The notes beneath the pieces were generated by a model. It saw only the letters and a program-made list of their open reading frames with translations. It did not search any database and was not told where the DNA came from. Shown here piece by piece: positions 9,397 to 16,421 of a DNA stretch of 21,602 nucleotides; position 1 is the first letter of the stretch, and every line of letters begins with the position of its first letter. The stretch lies in the NCBI GenBank assembly GCA_964571275.1, contig CAZNCQ010000106.1:1-21602 (forward strand). Direction: 5' to 3'. The DNA comes from DASRQZ01 sp964571275. Lineage in GTDB: Bacteria > Myxococcota_A > Polyangia > Fen-1088. A program made the translations under genes and the position numbers.

Positions 9397-12300
9397 TCAG
9401 CCCCCACCCTGCCCGGCGTCGCGGCGCGCCGCCAGATAGGCCTCGCCGAGGGCGAATCGCACCAGCGCCGTCGTTGCCGGGTTTCGCCGCAGGTCGAGCG
9501 GAGAGGGAGGCGCGGTGAAGCGGCCAGCCGCGAGCGCCGCCGCGCGGACGTCGCCGGCCAGCACGAGGCCCAGGCGATCGGCGCCGCGCAAGAGCGAGGC
9601 CTGCCAGGCGGCGGCATCGATCCCCTCGAAGCCGAAGCGCGAGGCCTGCAGCGCCAGCGCCTTGCGATCCTTGCGCGCCAGCGCGCGCGAGAGCGCCTTG
9701 ACCTGCGGCTCGAGGGCACGCGCCACGCCGGGCACGTTGGCCGGGGCGCCGGCGATGACCGCGGCGGCGTCGAAGAGCGCTTGCAGCGCGTCGGCCGAGA
9801 GGCGCGCCGCTGTCGTCGCGCGGAAGCGGAGCAGGCCCAGCGCGCGCCCGACCGCAAACGGTGACGTCCCGCCGTCGACGCCCGTCGGCGCGCCCAGCAC
9901 CAGCGCGGGCGTCGGGAGCTCGACCGGAAGCGCGTCGTCGGCACCGACGGCCGCGCTGCCAGCCGGCGCACGGTGCAACATCAGGCTCGGAACGCCGAGC
10001 GCCGCGGCGGTGTGAACCAGCCAGCCCAGGGCGGGATCGCTCTCGGGCGCCACGCGGTTCTGGCGGACCGCGCCCATCGCCGCGACGTCGGGCGGATAGA
10101 TCTCGATGACCGCGTCGGCGAGCAGCAACCAGACCTCGGTCATGAACCCGAGCGCCGGTGGATCAATCAGCGCCGCCCAGAACGTGTCGGGCAGCGACGC
10201 CGGCACCGGCCGCAGGGCCGGCGGCACCTCGGCCAGATCGTCGGGCGGGGCGCCCAGCAGGCCCAGAACCTGCGCGACGGTTTGGCTCGCTTCGCGGCCG
10301 CGTCGGTCGCGCCACGCGTCGTCGAGCCGCTGCTTGAGCCCGCGCAGCCGCGGCACATCGAAAGGATCGCGATCCAGCGCCTGCCGCGCCTCCGCGATCG
10401 CGTGCTCCATCACGGCGGTGCGCCCCGCTTCGTCGCCGGCGCTCTCGTGCAGCAGCGCCAGCTCGCGCGTCCCGTCGCCGAGGGGGTCCAGCTCGGCGGC
10501 GCGCCGAAACGCCAGCGCCGCCTCCGGCAGATCGTAGGCGTCGTCGCGCAGCAGCCTTCCCAGGCGCAGGTACAGCCGCGCCTTGCCGGCCAGATCGTCG
10601 ACGATCGCCTCCCACGACCGCAGCGAGGCGACGGCGTTCTTCCAGTCGCCCGCGCGCGAGTACAGATCGGTCAGCCGCTGCCAGGATACGGGATCGCGCG
10701 GCCGCGCGGCGATCGCGGCGCGCAAGGCCTCTACGGCGCGAGCCCGATCGCCGGCATCCTCGTATGCCTGCGCCAGCTCCAGCCGCGCCGCCGCCGCGCT
10801 CGGCTCATCGCGCGTGACTGCGAGGTAGCGGGTCAGAAACATCGCCGCGTCGGCCGGATGTTCCATCGCGATCGCCAGGGTCGCGATCTCCCTCAGCGCG
10901 CGCTGGTGGAGCGGATCGAGCTTCAAGATTCGCTTGAGGTCCTGAGCGGCGTTCTCCCGGTCGTCGAGCCGGGCCAGTCGATTCGTCGCGCGCTCGCCGA
11001 GCAGCGCGATGATCTCGGTTGGATCGGCGGCTGCGGCCCGTCGCTGCAGGCGGTGGCCGAGCACCCGATCCAGGGTCTTGGCGTTGCCGGGCAGGTCGAC
11101 GCCGGCGCGGAGCAACGCTGCCAGCGCGCCGAACGCGCCGTCTTCGTCGGGCGAATGCTCCAGCACCTTGAGGTACGCGGCGATGGCCTGCTCCTTGTGC
11201 CCCGCCCGTTCGTAAAGGGGCGCCGCCTCGCCGAAGAACGCGGCGGCGCGCGCCGGTGTCTTGACCAGCGCGCCCAGGCGCGCCAGCGCGCGTGCTTCGC
11301 CCAGCGCGTCGCCGGCGGCGCGCGCGAGCCGCCGCACCCCGAGCATCGCCTCGAGAGATTCGGCGTCGCGCGCGAGGATGCGGGCATAGACGTCGAGCGC
11401 CTCGCCGAGGTTGCCGGCCGCCTCTTGTTCCAGCGCCCGTTCGATCTCGAGATCGATCGCCAGGCCGATGGCTGTAGCCGGGAGGTGCGCCGCGCGGTCG
11501 GCGCGCGTGTCGGGCAGCGCGATCCCCTCGGCGGCCCCGGCCGGCGTTCCCGTGCGCAGGTCGCTGATGCTCTGGGCCACGACGGCGTTCCCCGGCGCTG
11601 CGGCCCAGGCGCGGCGGTGAACGGCCTCGGCTGTCGCGCGCCCGGCCAGCCGCGACCGCGCGACCGCGCGACCCAGCAGGCGCCCCGACTCCGTCGCCGC
11701 CGCGTCGGGCCCAACGGGAGGCGGGCCGCCCGCGAGGCGCGACAGATCGATGAGCGCGCCCGCGACCTGCCGCTGGTCGTCGCGGCGCACGCCCTCGATC
11801 CAGTCGCCGAAGGCATCGTCGGCGTCGGCGGCGGCCCGTTCGGTGAGGCGCGCGGCCCCTTCGCCGCGCGCGGAATCGAGCAGATCGGCCTCGCGGGCCG
11901 CGGCAGCGCCGATCGTGGCGCCGCTGTCGTCGAACGACATGTCGCCGATGGCGCGCAGGGCGTCGCTCACGGCGGCGTAGTGGCCCGCGACCGACGCCGT
12001 TCGCAGCAAGCCGAGCGCGGCGTCGGTCGAACGCCCACTCCGCAGCACCTCGCGAAACGCGCGCTCGGCCCCTTCGCCGTTGCCGTTTCGCTCCAGCGCC
12101 TCGCCGAGATCGGCCGCGGCGACCAGCCCCGCGGCGGAGGCCTCGGAGCCGGCCTCACCGAGCGTGAGCACCTCGAGCGCCGGGTCGCCCGACAGTCGCG
12201 CGCGGTCGAAGCTCAGGGCGCGCGCGCCCTCGTCGCCGGCGGAGTAGACCGGCGCGAGCACCGAGACCGCGTCGCGCCACTCGCCGGCGCGCGCCCGCTC

Positions 12301-14493
12301 GAGGGCCAGGCGATGGCGCAATCCACGGGCGACGTCGGTTCGCCCCGCGGCGTCGGCGGCGCCAAGCTCGCGGGCCACCGCGCGCGCTCGATCGGCGGGC
12401 GAGGCCAGCTTCGCGGCGAGGTGTCCCGCGGCGATACCGGTGCGGTCGCCGACGGCGGCGTCGCGGTAGAACTGCTCGGCCAGCGACGGGTCGTCGGTCA
12501 CCGACGCGGCCGCCTCGTTCTCGAGCGCCGCCATGACCGCGGGTTGTCCGGCGCGCGCCGCGAGCTGGATCAGCGTCGCGACGCCTTCCCGGCGCAGCAC
12601 CGCGTGCGGATCGCCGTTCCCGGTGGCGTTGCCCTCGGCGTTGCCCGCGGGATCGGGCGCGACGACCAAGGCCTGTAGCTCGAGATCGCGCGTGAGCATC
12701 CACCCGTCGAGATCCCCGGCGTCCAGCGCCACCCGCTGCCGCTGGAAGACCAGCGCACGCGCGGGCCGGCCGAGGCGATCGCGGTGGAGGCCGACCAGCG
12801 CTTCGAGGAGATATCGCCGGCGGGCGAGCGGTGACGGCAAGGGCGCCGCGCCGACCGACGCGTCTGCGCCGGTCGCCTCCCCGGTCGCGTCCTCGGGCGG
12901 CGGGCCGAGCGCGGCCAGGTCCTTCTCGAGCACGTCGGCCAGGTCGGCCCAGCGCCCGTCAACGCGCAGCCTCTCTTCCAGCGCGTCGACCGCGGGCGGA
13001 TACCCGGGACAGCGCTCGAGCGCCTTGCGGTACAGGCCCTCGGCGTGTCGCGCGTCGTGCAGCGCCAGATCGCGCAACGTCGCCGCGCGCACGAATGCGT
13101 GCGCCGCCACCTCGCCCTGCCCCTGATCCCCCTCGGCCTCGAATGCGTCGGCGAGCCCGATGGCGTCGCCGGCCTCGGCGTGCAGAGCGATGCGCGACGC
13201 GAGCGCCAGCAGCGCGACCGCCGACAACGCGCCCGACGACGCGCCTGCGGGTCCGTCCTCGGGCGCAGCCGCAGGCATCGCGGCCGACCAGGTCGCGGCG
13301 TACCTGCGCGCGAGATCGATCGCCTCCATGGCGCGGCCGGCGCGCCCCAGCGCATCGACCAGGCGCGCCGCCGACAGCAGCTCGTCCTGCGGGATCGCCG
13401 AGCCCTCCATCGTCTGCTGCAGCAGCTCGACGCTGGCCAGCTGGTCGGCGAGGTCGAGCATGTCGGTGGTCAGCAACGGGTGGTCTGGCAGCAACCGCCG
13501 CGCTTCGGCCAGCGCGGCGTGCGCCGCTTCGAGATCCCGGATCACATCGCGCAGCAAGCGCGCGCGCTCGCGGTGCAAGGCCGCCTTGGCAGCGAGCTGG
13601 TCGTCGGGCAGCGCGCGCGCCAGCTCCTCGAGCGCGCCGACCTGGACGCGCGGCCAGGCGCGGGCGCGCGCCAGGCTCTCGAGCTCGCCGACGAGACCAT
13701 CGCGCGGCGTCTCGTCGCCCGCGCCCGCCAGCGCCTGGCGCAGCGTCTCCAGCGCGCGAGCGCCGCCGCCGTCCGCGTCAGACGAAGACTCCGACGAGAG
13801 GCGCTGCAGGCGCGCCAGCTCCGCGGCCAGCGCCGCGCGCCGCGATGGGGCGTCGGCGCAGTCGATGAGCCCGGCGAGAGCCGTCTCGACCACCCCAGCA
13901 TCGCCGGCGCGCGCGGCGCCGATGAGCCGCGCCAGCTGGGCAGCGGTGTACTCGGGCGCGGCGGAGGCGGCCTCGCGGAAGCTATTCGCGGCGTCAGCGG
14001 TCCGCGACAGGCGATCCTCGAGAACGCGCCCGCGCTCGATCCACAGATCGGCCACACGCCGCGAGCGGCCGCCGTCGGTGCCGAACACGCCCGCGCGGAT
14101 CGCCGTCTCGTAGACGGCGGCCAGCACCTCCCACGAGCCGCGCGCGGTCAGCAGCCGGCGCACCGGCGCCAGCGCGGCGACGAAGGTGCCGTCGAGCGCG
14201 AGCGCGTCGCGATACCAGCCGAGCGCGCCGTCCCCGTCGCCGAGCGCGCGCTCGCGCAGGTGCCCCGCTTCGTGAACCAGCGGCGCCGCACGCGCCGGCT
14301 CCGCCAGCTTCGCCTCGCCGAGATAGAGATCGATCTCCGACGCCGCCTCGAGCGCGGCCGCCTCGAATGGAGGCGGCGCCGTCGGCGCCGTGACCGTCAC
14401 CGGCCCTGAACCGAAAGATCCGTCCGCGGACTCCTCCAGATCGGCGGTGATCTCGATTGGAAGGTCGTCGTCGTCAGCGGGTCCTGGTGACAT
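9397..14493 (-). CDS. Giant TPR protein B with degenerate M48-like C-terminal domain
   Basis: Function unknown; tandem paralogue of protein A. From the ATG at 14493 it has 1698 residues: an acidic N-terminus (DDDDLPIEI), a long Ala-rich TPR-like solenoid, clear TPR units in the C-terminal third (for example AGHKEQAIAAYLKVLEHSP and AGDRARAVEALRAAIAARP) and a C-terminal domain (about 1433-1698) that aligns with that of protein A. Similarity also covers the last TPR and the following WRDRRGREA segment (QWRGRMSAA in A). The frame is open to a TTG at 14583, which would add 30 residues. ATG 14493 is preferred because the extra segment is not acidic like the start of A and overlaps a repeat array, but neither start has a good Shine-Dalgarno. 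No signal peptide is visible. It is first in the probable B-A-dipeptidase-rlmN operon. Confidence 0.88.
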   Translation of the reverse strand: MSPGPADDDDLPIEITADLEESADGSFGSGPVTVTAPTAPPPFEAAALEAASEIDLYLGEAKLAEPARAAPLVHEAGHLRERALGDGDGALGWYRDALALDGTFVAALAPVRRLLTARGSWEVLAAVYETAIRAGVFGTDGGRSRRVADLWIERGRVLEDRLSRTADAANSFREAASAAPEYTAAQLARLIGAARAGDAGVVETALAGLIDCADAPSRRAALAAELARLQRLSSESSSDADGGGARALETLRQALAGAGDETPRDGLVGELESLARARAWPRVQVGALEELARALPDDQLAAKAALHRERARLLRDVIRDLEAAHAALAEARRLLPDHPLLTTDMLDLADQLASVELLQQTMEGSAIPQDELLSAARLVDALGRAGRAMEAIDLARRYAATWSAAMPAAAPEDGPAGASSGALSAVALLALASRIALHAEAGDAIGLADAFEAEGDQGQGEVAAHAFVRAATLRDLALHDARHAEGLYRKALERCPGYPPAVDALEERLRVDGRWADLADVLEKDLAALGPPPEDATGEATGADASVGAAPLPSPLARRRYLLEALVGLHRDRLGRPARALVFQRQRVALDAGDLDGWMLTRDLELQALVVAPDPAGNAEGNATGNGDPHAVLRREGVATLIQLAARAGQPAVMAALENEAAASVTDDPSLAEQFYRDAAVGDRTGIAAGHLAAKLASPADRARAVARELGAADAAGRTDVARGLRHRLALERARAGEWRDAVSVLAPVYSAGDEGARALSFDRARLSGDPALEVLTLGEAGSEASAAGLVAAADLGEALERNGNGEGAERAFREVLRSGRSTDAALGLLRTASVAGHYAAVSDALRAIGDMSFDDSGATIGAAAAREADLLDSARGEGAARLTERAAADADDAFGDWIEGVRRDDQRQVAGALIDLSRLAGGPPPVGPDAAATESGRLLGRAVARSRLAGRATAEAVHRRAWAAAPGNAVVAQSISDLRTGTPAGAAEGIALPDTRADRAAHLPATAIGLAIDLEIERALEQEAAGNLGEALDVYARILARDAESLEAMLGVRRLARAAGDALGEARALARLGALVKTPARAAAFFGEAAPLYERAGHKEQAIAAYLKVLEHSPDEDGAFGALAALLRAGVDLPGNAKTLDRVLGHRLQRRAAAADPTEIIALLGERATNRLARLDDRENAAQDLKRILKLDPLHQRALREIATLAIAMEHPADAAMFLTRYLAVTRDEPSAAAARLELAQAYEDAGDRARAVEALRAAIAARPRDPVSWQRLTDLYSRAGDWKNAVASLRSWEAIVDDLAGKARLYLRLGRLLRDDAYDLPEAALAFRRAAELDPLGDGTRELALLHESAGDEAGRTAVMEHAIAEARQALDRDPFDVPRLRGLKQRLDDAWRDRRGREASQTVAQVLGLLGAPPDDLAEVPPALRPVPASLPDTFWAALIDPPALGFMTEVWLLLADAVIEIYPPDVAAMGAVRQNRVAPESDPALGWLVHTAAALGVPSLMLHRAPAGSAAVGADDALPVELPTPALVLGAPTGVDGGTSPFAVGRALGLLRFRATTAARLSADALQALFDAAAVIAGAPANVPGVARALEPQVKALSRALARKDRKALALQASRFGFEGIDAAAWQASLLRGADRLGLVLAGDVRAAALAAGRFTAPPSPLDLRRNPATTALVRFALGEAYLAARRDAGQGGG
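9400..10197 (-). other. Degenerate M48-like domain of TPR protein B
   Basis: Residues about 1433-1698 of protein B. TPALVLG is followed by SPFAVGRALGLLRFR, with RALGL (1550-1554) in the HExxH position. GADRLGLVLAGD (from 1637) resembles the M48 EADRLGAEL motif without the zinc-binding Glu. The 87-residue distance between the two motifs is identical in protein A. The domain ends with NPATTALVRFALGEAYLAAR, matching NPEALALLDFALSDGY in A. Homology between A and B is clear; the peptidase-fold reading is inference. Confidence 0.55.
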
Positions 14494-14545
14494 GCGTGAT
14501 TGGTCGGGCGTTCCAGGTTCGACGTACCTACCGCCGATGATTGAA

Positions 14546-14609
14546 CCGAATAAGTGAGGCGAACGAGTGACCGAACTGAGCAACCGAGCTGAGCTGCCGA
14601 ACTAGGGAA
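14546..14609. repeat. Degenerate 12-13 bp direct repeats, five copies
   Basis: CCGAAC-like cores begin at 14546, 14559, 14571, 14584 and 14597 (CCGAAT, GCGAAC, CCGAAC, CCGAGC, CCGAAC), each followed by a TGAG- or TAG-like element. The period is 13, 12, 13 and 13 bases. The array lies in the predicted untranslated leader of the TPR operon if protein B starts at 14493. It could be a protein-binding array, an RNA element or remnant slippage. Confidence 0.55.
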
Positions 14610-14621
14610 CCACGAGCGTGG
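14610..14621. promoter_or_regulatory. Palindrome at predicted TPR-operon transcription start
   Basis: CCACG-AG-CGTGG, a perfect 5-bp inverted repeat with a 2-base centre. It covers the expected start of transcription from the minus-strand promoter at 14625-14653, a typical operator position. It is short, so chance is possible. Confidence 0.3.
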
Positions 14622-14624
14622 ACT

Positions 14625-14653
14625 ATTATGGCCACCGCCAGATCAGGGGTCAA
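14625..14653 (-). promoter_or_regulatory. Sigma-70-type promoter P1 for the TPR operon
   Basis: On the minus strand, TTGACC (14653-14648) is followed after exactly 17 bases by CATAAT (14630-14625); each box matches the consensus at 5 of 6 positions. Transcription would start near 14618, giving a leader of about 125 bases to ATG 14493, or about 35 to TTG 14583. This is the best promoter match seen in the window. Confidence 0.6.
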
Positions 14654-14681
14654 TTCTCGGAGGGCAATCGTCCGAGGTCAA
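14653..14681 (-). promoter_or_regulatory. Second, tandem promoter P2 for the TPR operon
   Basis: A second TTGACC (14681-14676) lies 28 bases upstream of the first and is followed after 17 bases by GAGAAT (14658-14653). GAGAAT matches the -10 consensus at 4 of 6 positions. The 7-mer GGTCAAT is present twice on the plus strand (14648 and 14676), suggesting a duplicated element; it may be a binding site and not a working promoter. Confidence 0.35.
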
Positions 14682-14711
14682 TGGACAGCCCGCGTCGGTC
14701 GTGTGCATGAT
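14682..14711 (+). promoter_or_regulatory. Candidate promoter for the ETF-like pair
   Basis: TGGACA (14682-14687) and CATGAT (14706-14711) are separated by 18 bases, matching the sigma-70 boxes at 5 and 4 of 6 positions. Transcription would start near 14718, leaving a leader of about 23 bases that contains the Shine-Dalgarno at 14728-14735. The -35 abuts the upstream TPR-operon P2 element, so the two directions share regulatory space. Confidence 0.4.
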
Positions 14712-14727
14712 AGTGAAGGCGTTTCCC

Positions 14728-14743
14728 AAAAGGTGCGACCCTG
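14728..14743 (+). promoter_or_regulatory. Ribosome-binding site and CTG start of the ETF alpha-like gene
   Basis: AAAAGGTG (14728-14735) is a good Shine-Dalgarno, five bases before a CTG at 14741. The frame has no ATG or GTG between the upstream TGA (14714) and the conserved N-terminal strand LIVYIDRRDG. The first standard start, TTG at 14798, would delete that strand and has no such site. Position and homology both favour CTG. Confidence 0.5.
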
Positions 14744-15733
14744 CCCAACCTCATCGTCTACATCGACCGGCGCGACGGCGCCGCGACGCCCGCCTCGTTG
14801 TTCGCGCTGTCCGAAGCACGGCGGATCGCCCACGGGGCGGGTCTGACGGTGTTTGCGCTGGTGCTGGGCGAACCGCACGAGAGCGCGCGCTCCGAGCCTC
14901 TCGCGACCGCTCTCGGACGCGCGGGCGCCGACCGGGTGCTCATGTGCGAGGCGGCCGGATTGGGCGCGCCGCCGCTCGACGTCACCCACGGGCCGGCGCT
15001 CTTCACCGCCGTCGAGCGCGTGCCGCCGATGGTCGTGCTGTTCCCCACCGGTGGGCCGGGCGACGAGCTCGGACCGTCGCTGGCCATGCGCCTCGGCGCC
15101 GCGTACGCACCCGCCGTCGACATGGTGCTGTCCGAGGAGGCGGGCCCGCTGGCCGACGGCGTGGGACGCATCAACCTGCGTCGCTGGCGCGCGGATCGTT
15201 CCGGCTACCGGCAGCTGGACCCGGTCGAGATCGAGCGGCCGGTGGTCGCGATCCTGGGCGCGCACGGCGTCCCCCGCGAGCACGGGACATCCGACATCGA
15301 CGTGGAGGTGATCACCTGCACCGCGCTGGTCGACCCGCCGCTGTCAGAGCTCGCGTCCGAGCCCGACGAGCTGGACGCCGTCACGCTGGCGCGGGGACTG
15401 GTCGTGCTGGGCCCACAGGTTTCGCCCGAGGTCGGTACCCGCCTGCGCGCGGCCGCGCCGCCCGAGGTCGCCGTCGTCGACGGCCGCGTGTCTCCGCGCG
15501 CGCTGGCCGCGGCATCGCCCGAGCTGGTCCTGGTCGTGGGTGGCGCACCCGCGGCCGCCGAGATCGGCGTCTCGCCGCGCGCGTTGATCGGAGCGATCGA
15601 GCTTGTTCCAGATGGCGCGTTTGACGGCGCGGGCGGAGCGCCAGCCCGTGATCTCGTTTGGAACGCGGACTCGGTCGTCGACCCCTGGTCCGAATTGATC
15701 GCGGCGCTGGCCACCGGGCAGGTCGTCCGTTGA
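14741..15733 (+). CDS. Electron transfer flavoprotein alpha subunit-like protein, divergent
   Basis: EtfA/FixB-like, 330 residues from CTG 14741. The N-terminal domain is recognisable: LIVYIDRRDG, then SLFALSEARRIAHGAG, matching the EtfA LxALSEARRLA segment, and a Rossmann-like stretch ending in DIDVEVI. The C-terminal half (from about residue 220) should bind FAD. It has LVLVVGGAPAAAEIG (272-286) where EtfA has LYIAxGISGAIQHxAG. The upstream QVGQTGKxVxP and SRxxxDxGW signatures are absent, as is the usual IVAINxDPxAPI. In known ETFs the alpha-beta dimer passes electrons from acyl-CoA or other dehydrogenases to the quinone pool. Whether this one keeps FAD is doubtful. It overlaps the beta-like gene by TTGA. 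Alternative: a nucleotide-binding ETF relative without redox function. Confidence 0.75.
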   Translation: MPNLIVYIDRRDGAATPASLFALSEARRIAHGAGLTVFALVLGEPHESARSEPLATALGRAGADRVLMCEAAGLGAPPLDVTHGPALFTAVERVPPMVVLFPTGGPGDELGPSLAMRLGAAYAPAVDMVLSEEAGPLADGVGRINLRRWRADRSGYRQLDPVEIERPVVAILGAHGVPREHGTSDIDVEVITCTALVDPPLSELASEPDELDAVTLARGLVVLGPQVSPEVGTRLRAAAPPEVAVVDGRVSPRALAAASPELVLVVGGAPAAAEIGVSPRALIGAIELVPDGAFDGAGGAPARDLVWNADSVVDPWSELIAALATGQVVR

Positions 15734-16416
15734 AGGTGATCGTCTGCCTCCACGCCGCGCCGCCGGGGGGATCGCCGCTGACCGCGAACGATCGCGAAGC
15801 GCTGCGCCTGGCGCGAAGCCTGGGCGACGACAACGAGGTCATCGCCCTCATGGCCGGTACCAAGGAAGAGACCGCGGCGCTCGAGGCGGCGTGGGCCTGC
15901 GGCGTCGATCGGGCGGCGCGCGTGAGCGGCGAGAGCTTCGCCGCTGCGGACTTTCACACCCTCGGCCAGGTGCTCGGCAGCGCGGCGCGCACGCTGGGCG
16001 CCGACCTGATCCTCGGCGGCGCGCGCAGCGACACCGAGGGGCTGGGGGCGCTGACCGCGTCGATCGCACGCCACGTGAGCCTGCCCCACCTGGCGAACAT
16101 CGAATCGCTCGAGCACTACGGCCAACCGCCGCTGGCGGTGGCGGTCACTCTGCGCGGCAGCGGGCGGAAGCGGCGCCTGGGCGTTCGCCTGCCGTTCGTC
16201 ATGTCGGTCGCGCGCGCATCGGGGGTGCCCGCGGCGCCTCCGCCGCCGCGCGACGCCGCGCCGTCGATCGAAGCGCTCGCGGTCTTCGACCCCGAAGTGA
16301 CGGTCATCCGCCGGCGCACCGAGATGCTGGGGACCTCGGCCAAGGCCGAGCGCGAGACACGCACCGTCGCATCGGCGGCGGAGCTGGTCGCCGTGCTCGG
16401 ACGACCCACCACGTAG
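15730..16416 (+). CDS. Electron transfer flavoprotein beta subunit-like protein, divergent
   Basis: EtfB/FixA-like, 228 residues. It opens with KVIVCLHAAPPG, like the EtfB first strand KVLVPVKR. It continues with NDREALRLARSLGDDNEV, shortened where EtfB has NPFDEIAVEEAVRL. GADLILGGARSDTEGLGAL (about 91-109) corresponds to the EtfB segment DLVLLGxQAxDxDxxQTGxxLA, with QTG changed to EGL. RLPFVMSVAR matches the LPxVVTV strand. A Pro-rich stretch replaces the usual PNIMKAKKK region. The TTG at 15730 overlaps the previous stop in TTGA, suggesting coupled translation; GTG 15736 is a possible alternative. The order alpha then beta is the reverse of the common etfB-etfA. It ends 5 bases from the convergent CCA/poly(A) polymerase stop. 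Partner dehydrogenases are not in the window. Confidence 0.75.
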   Translation: MKVIVCLHAAPPGGSPLTANDREALRLARSLGDDNEVIALMAGTKEETAALEAAWACGVDRAARVSGESFAAADFHTLGQVLGSAARTLGADLILGGARSDTEGLGALTASIARHVSLPHLANIESLEHYGQPPLAVAVTLRGSGRKRRLGVRLPFVMSVARASGVPAAPPPPRDAAPSIEALAVFDPEVTVIRRRTEMLGTSAKAERETRTVASAAELVAVLGRPTT

Positions 16417-16421
16417 ACGAT

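Noticed and set aside
9973..12678. A 901-codon open frame on the plus strand opposite TPR protein B
   Set aside because: It is Arg/Gln/Gly-rich with no recognisable domain, lies fully antisense to a protein with clear TPR motifs, and is the kind of shadow frame expected in DNA of this GC content.
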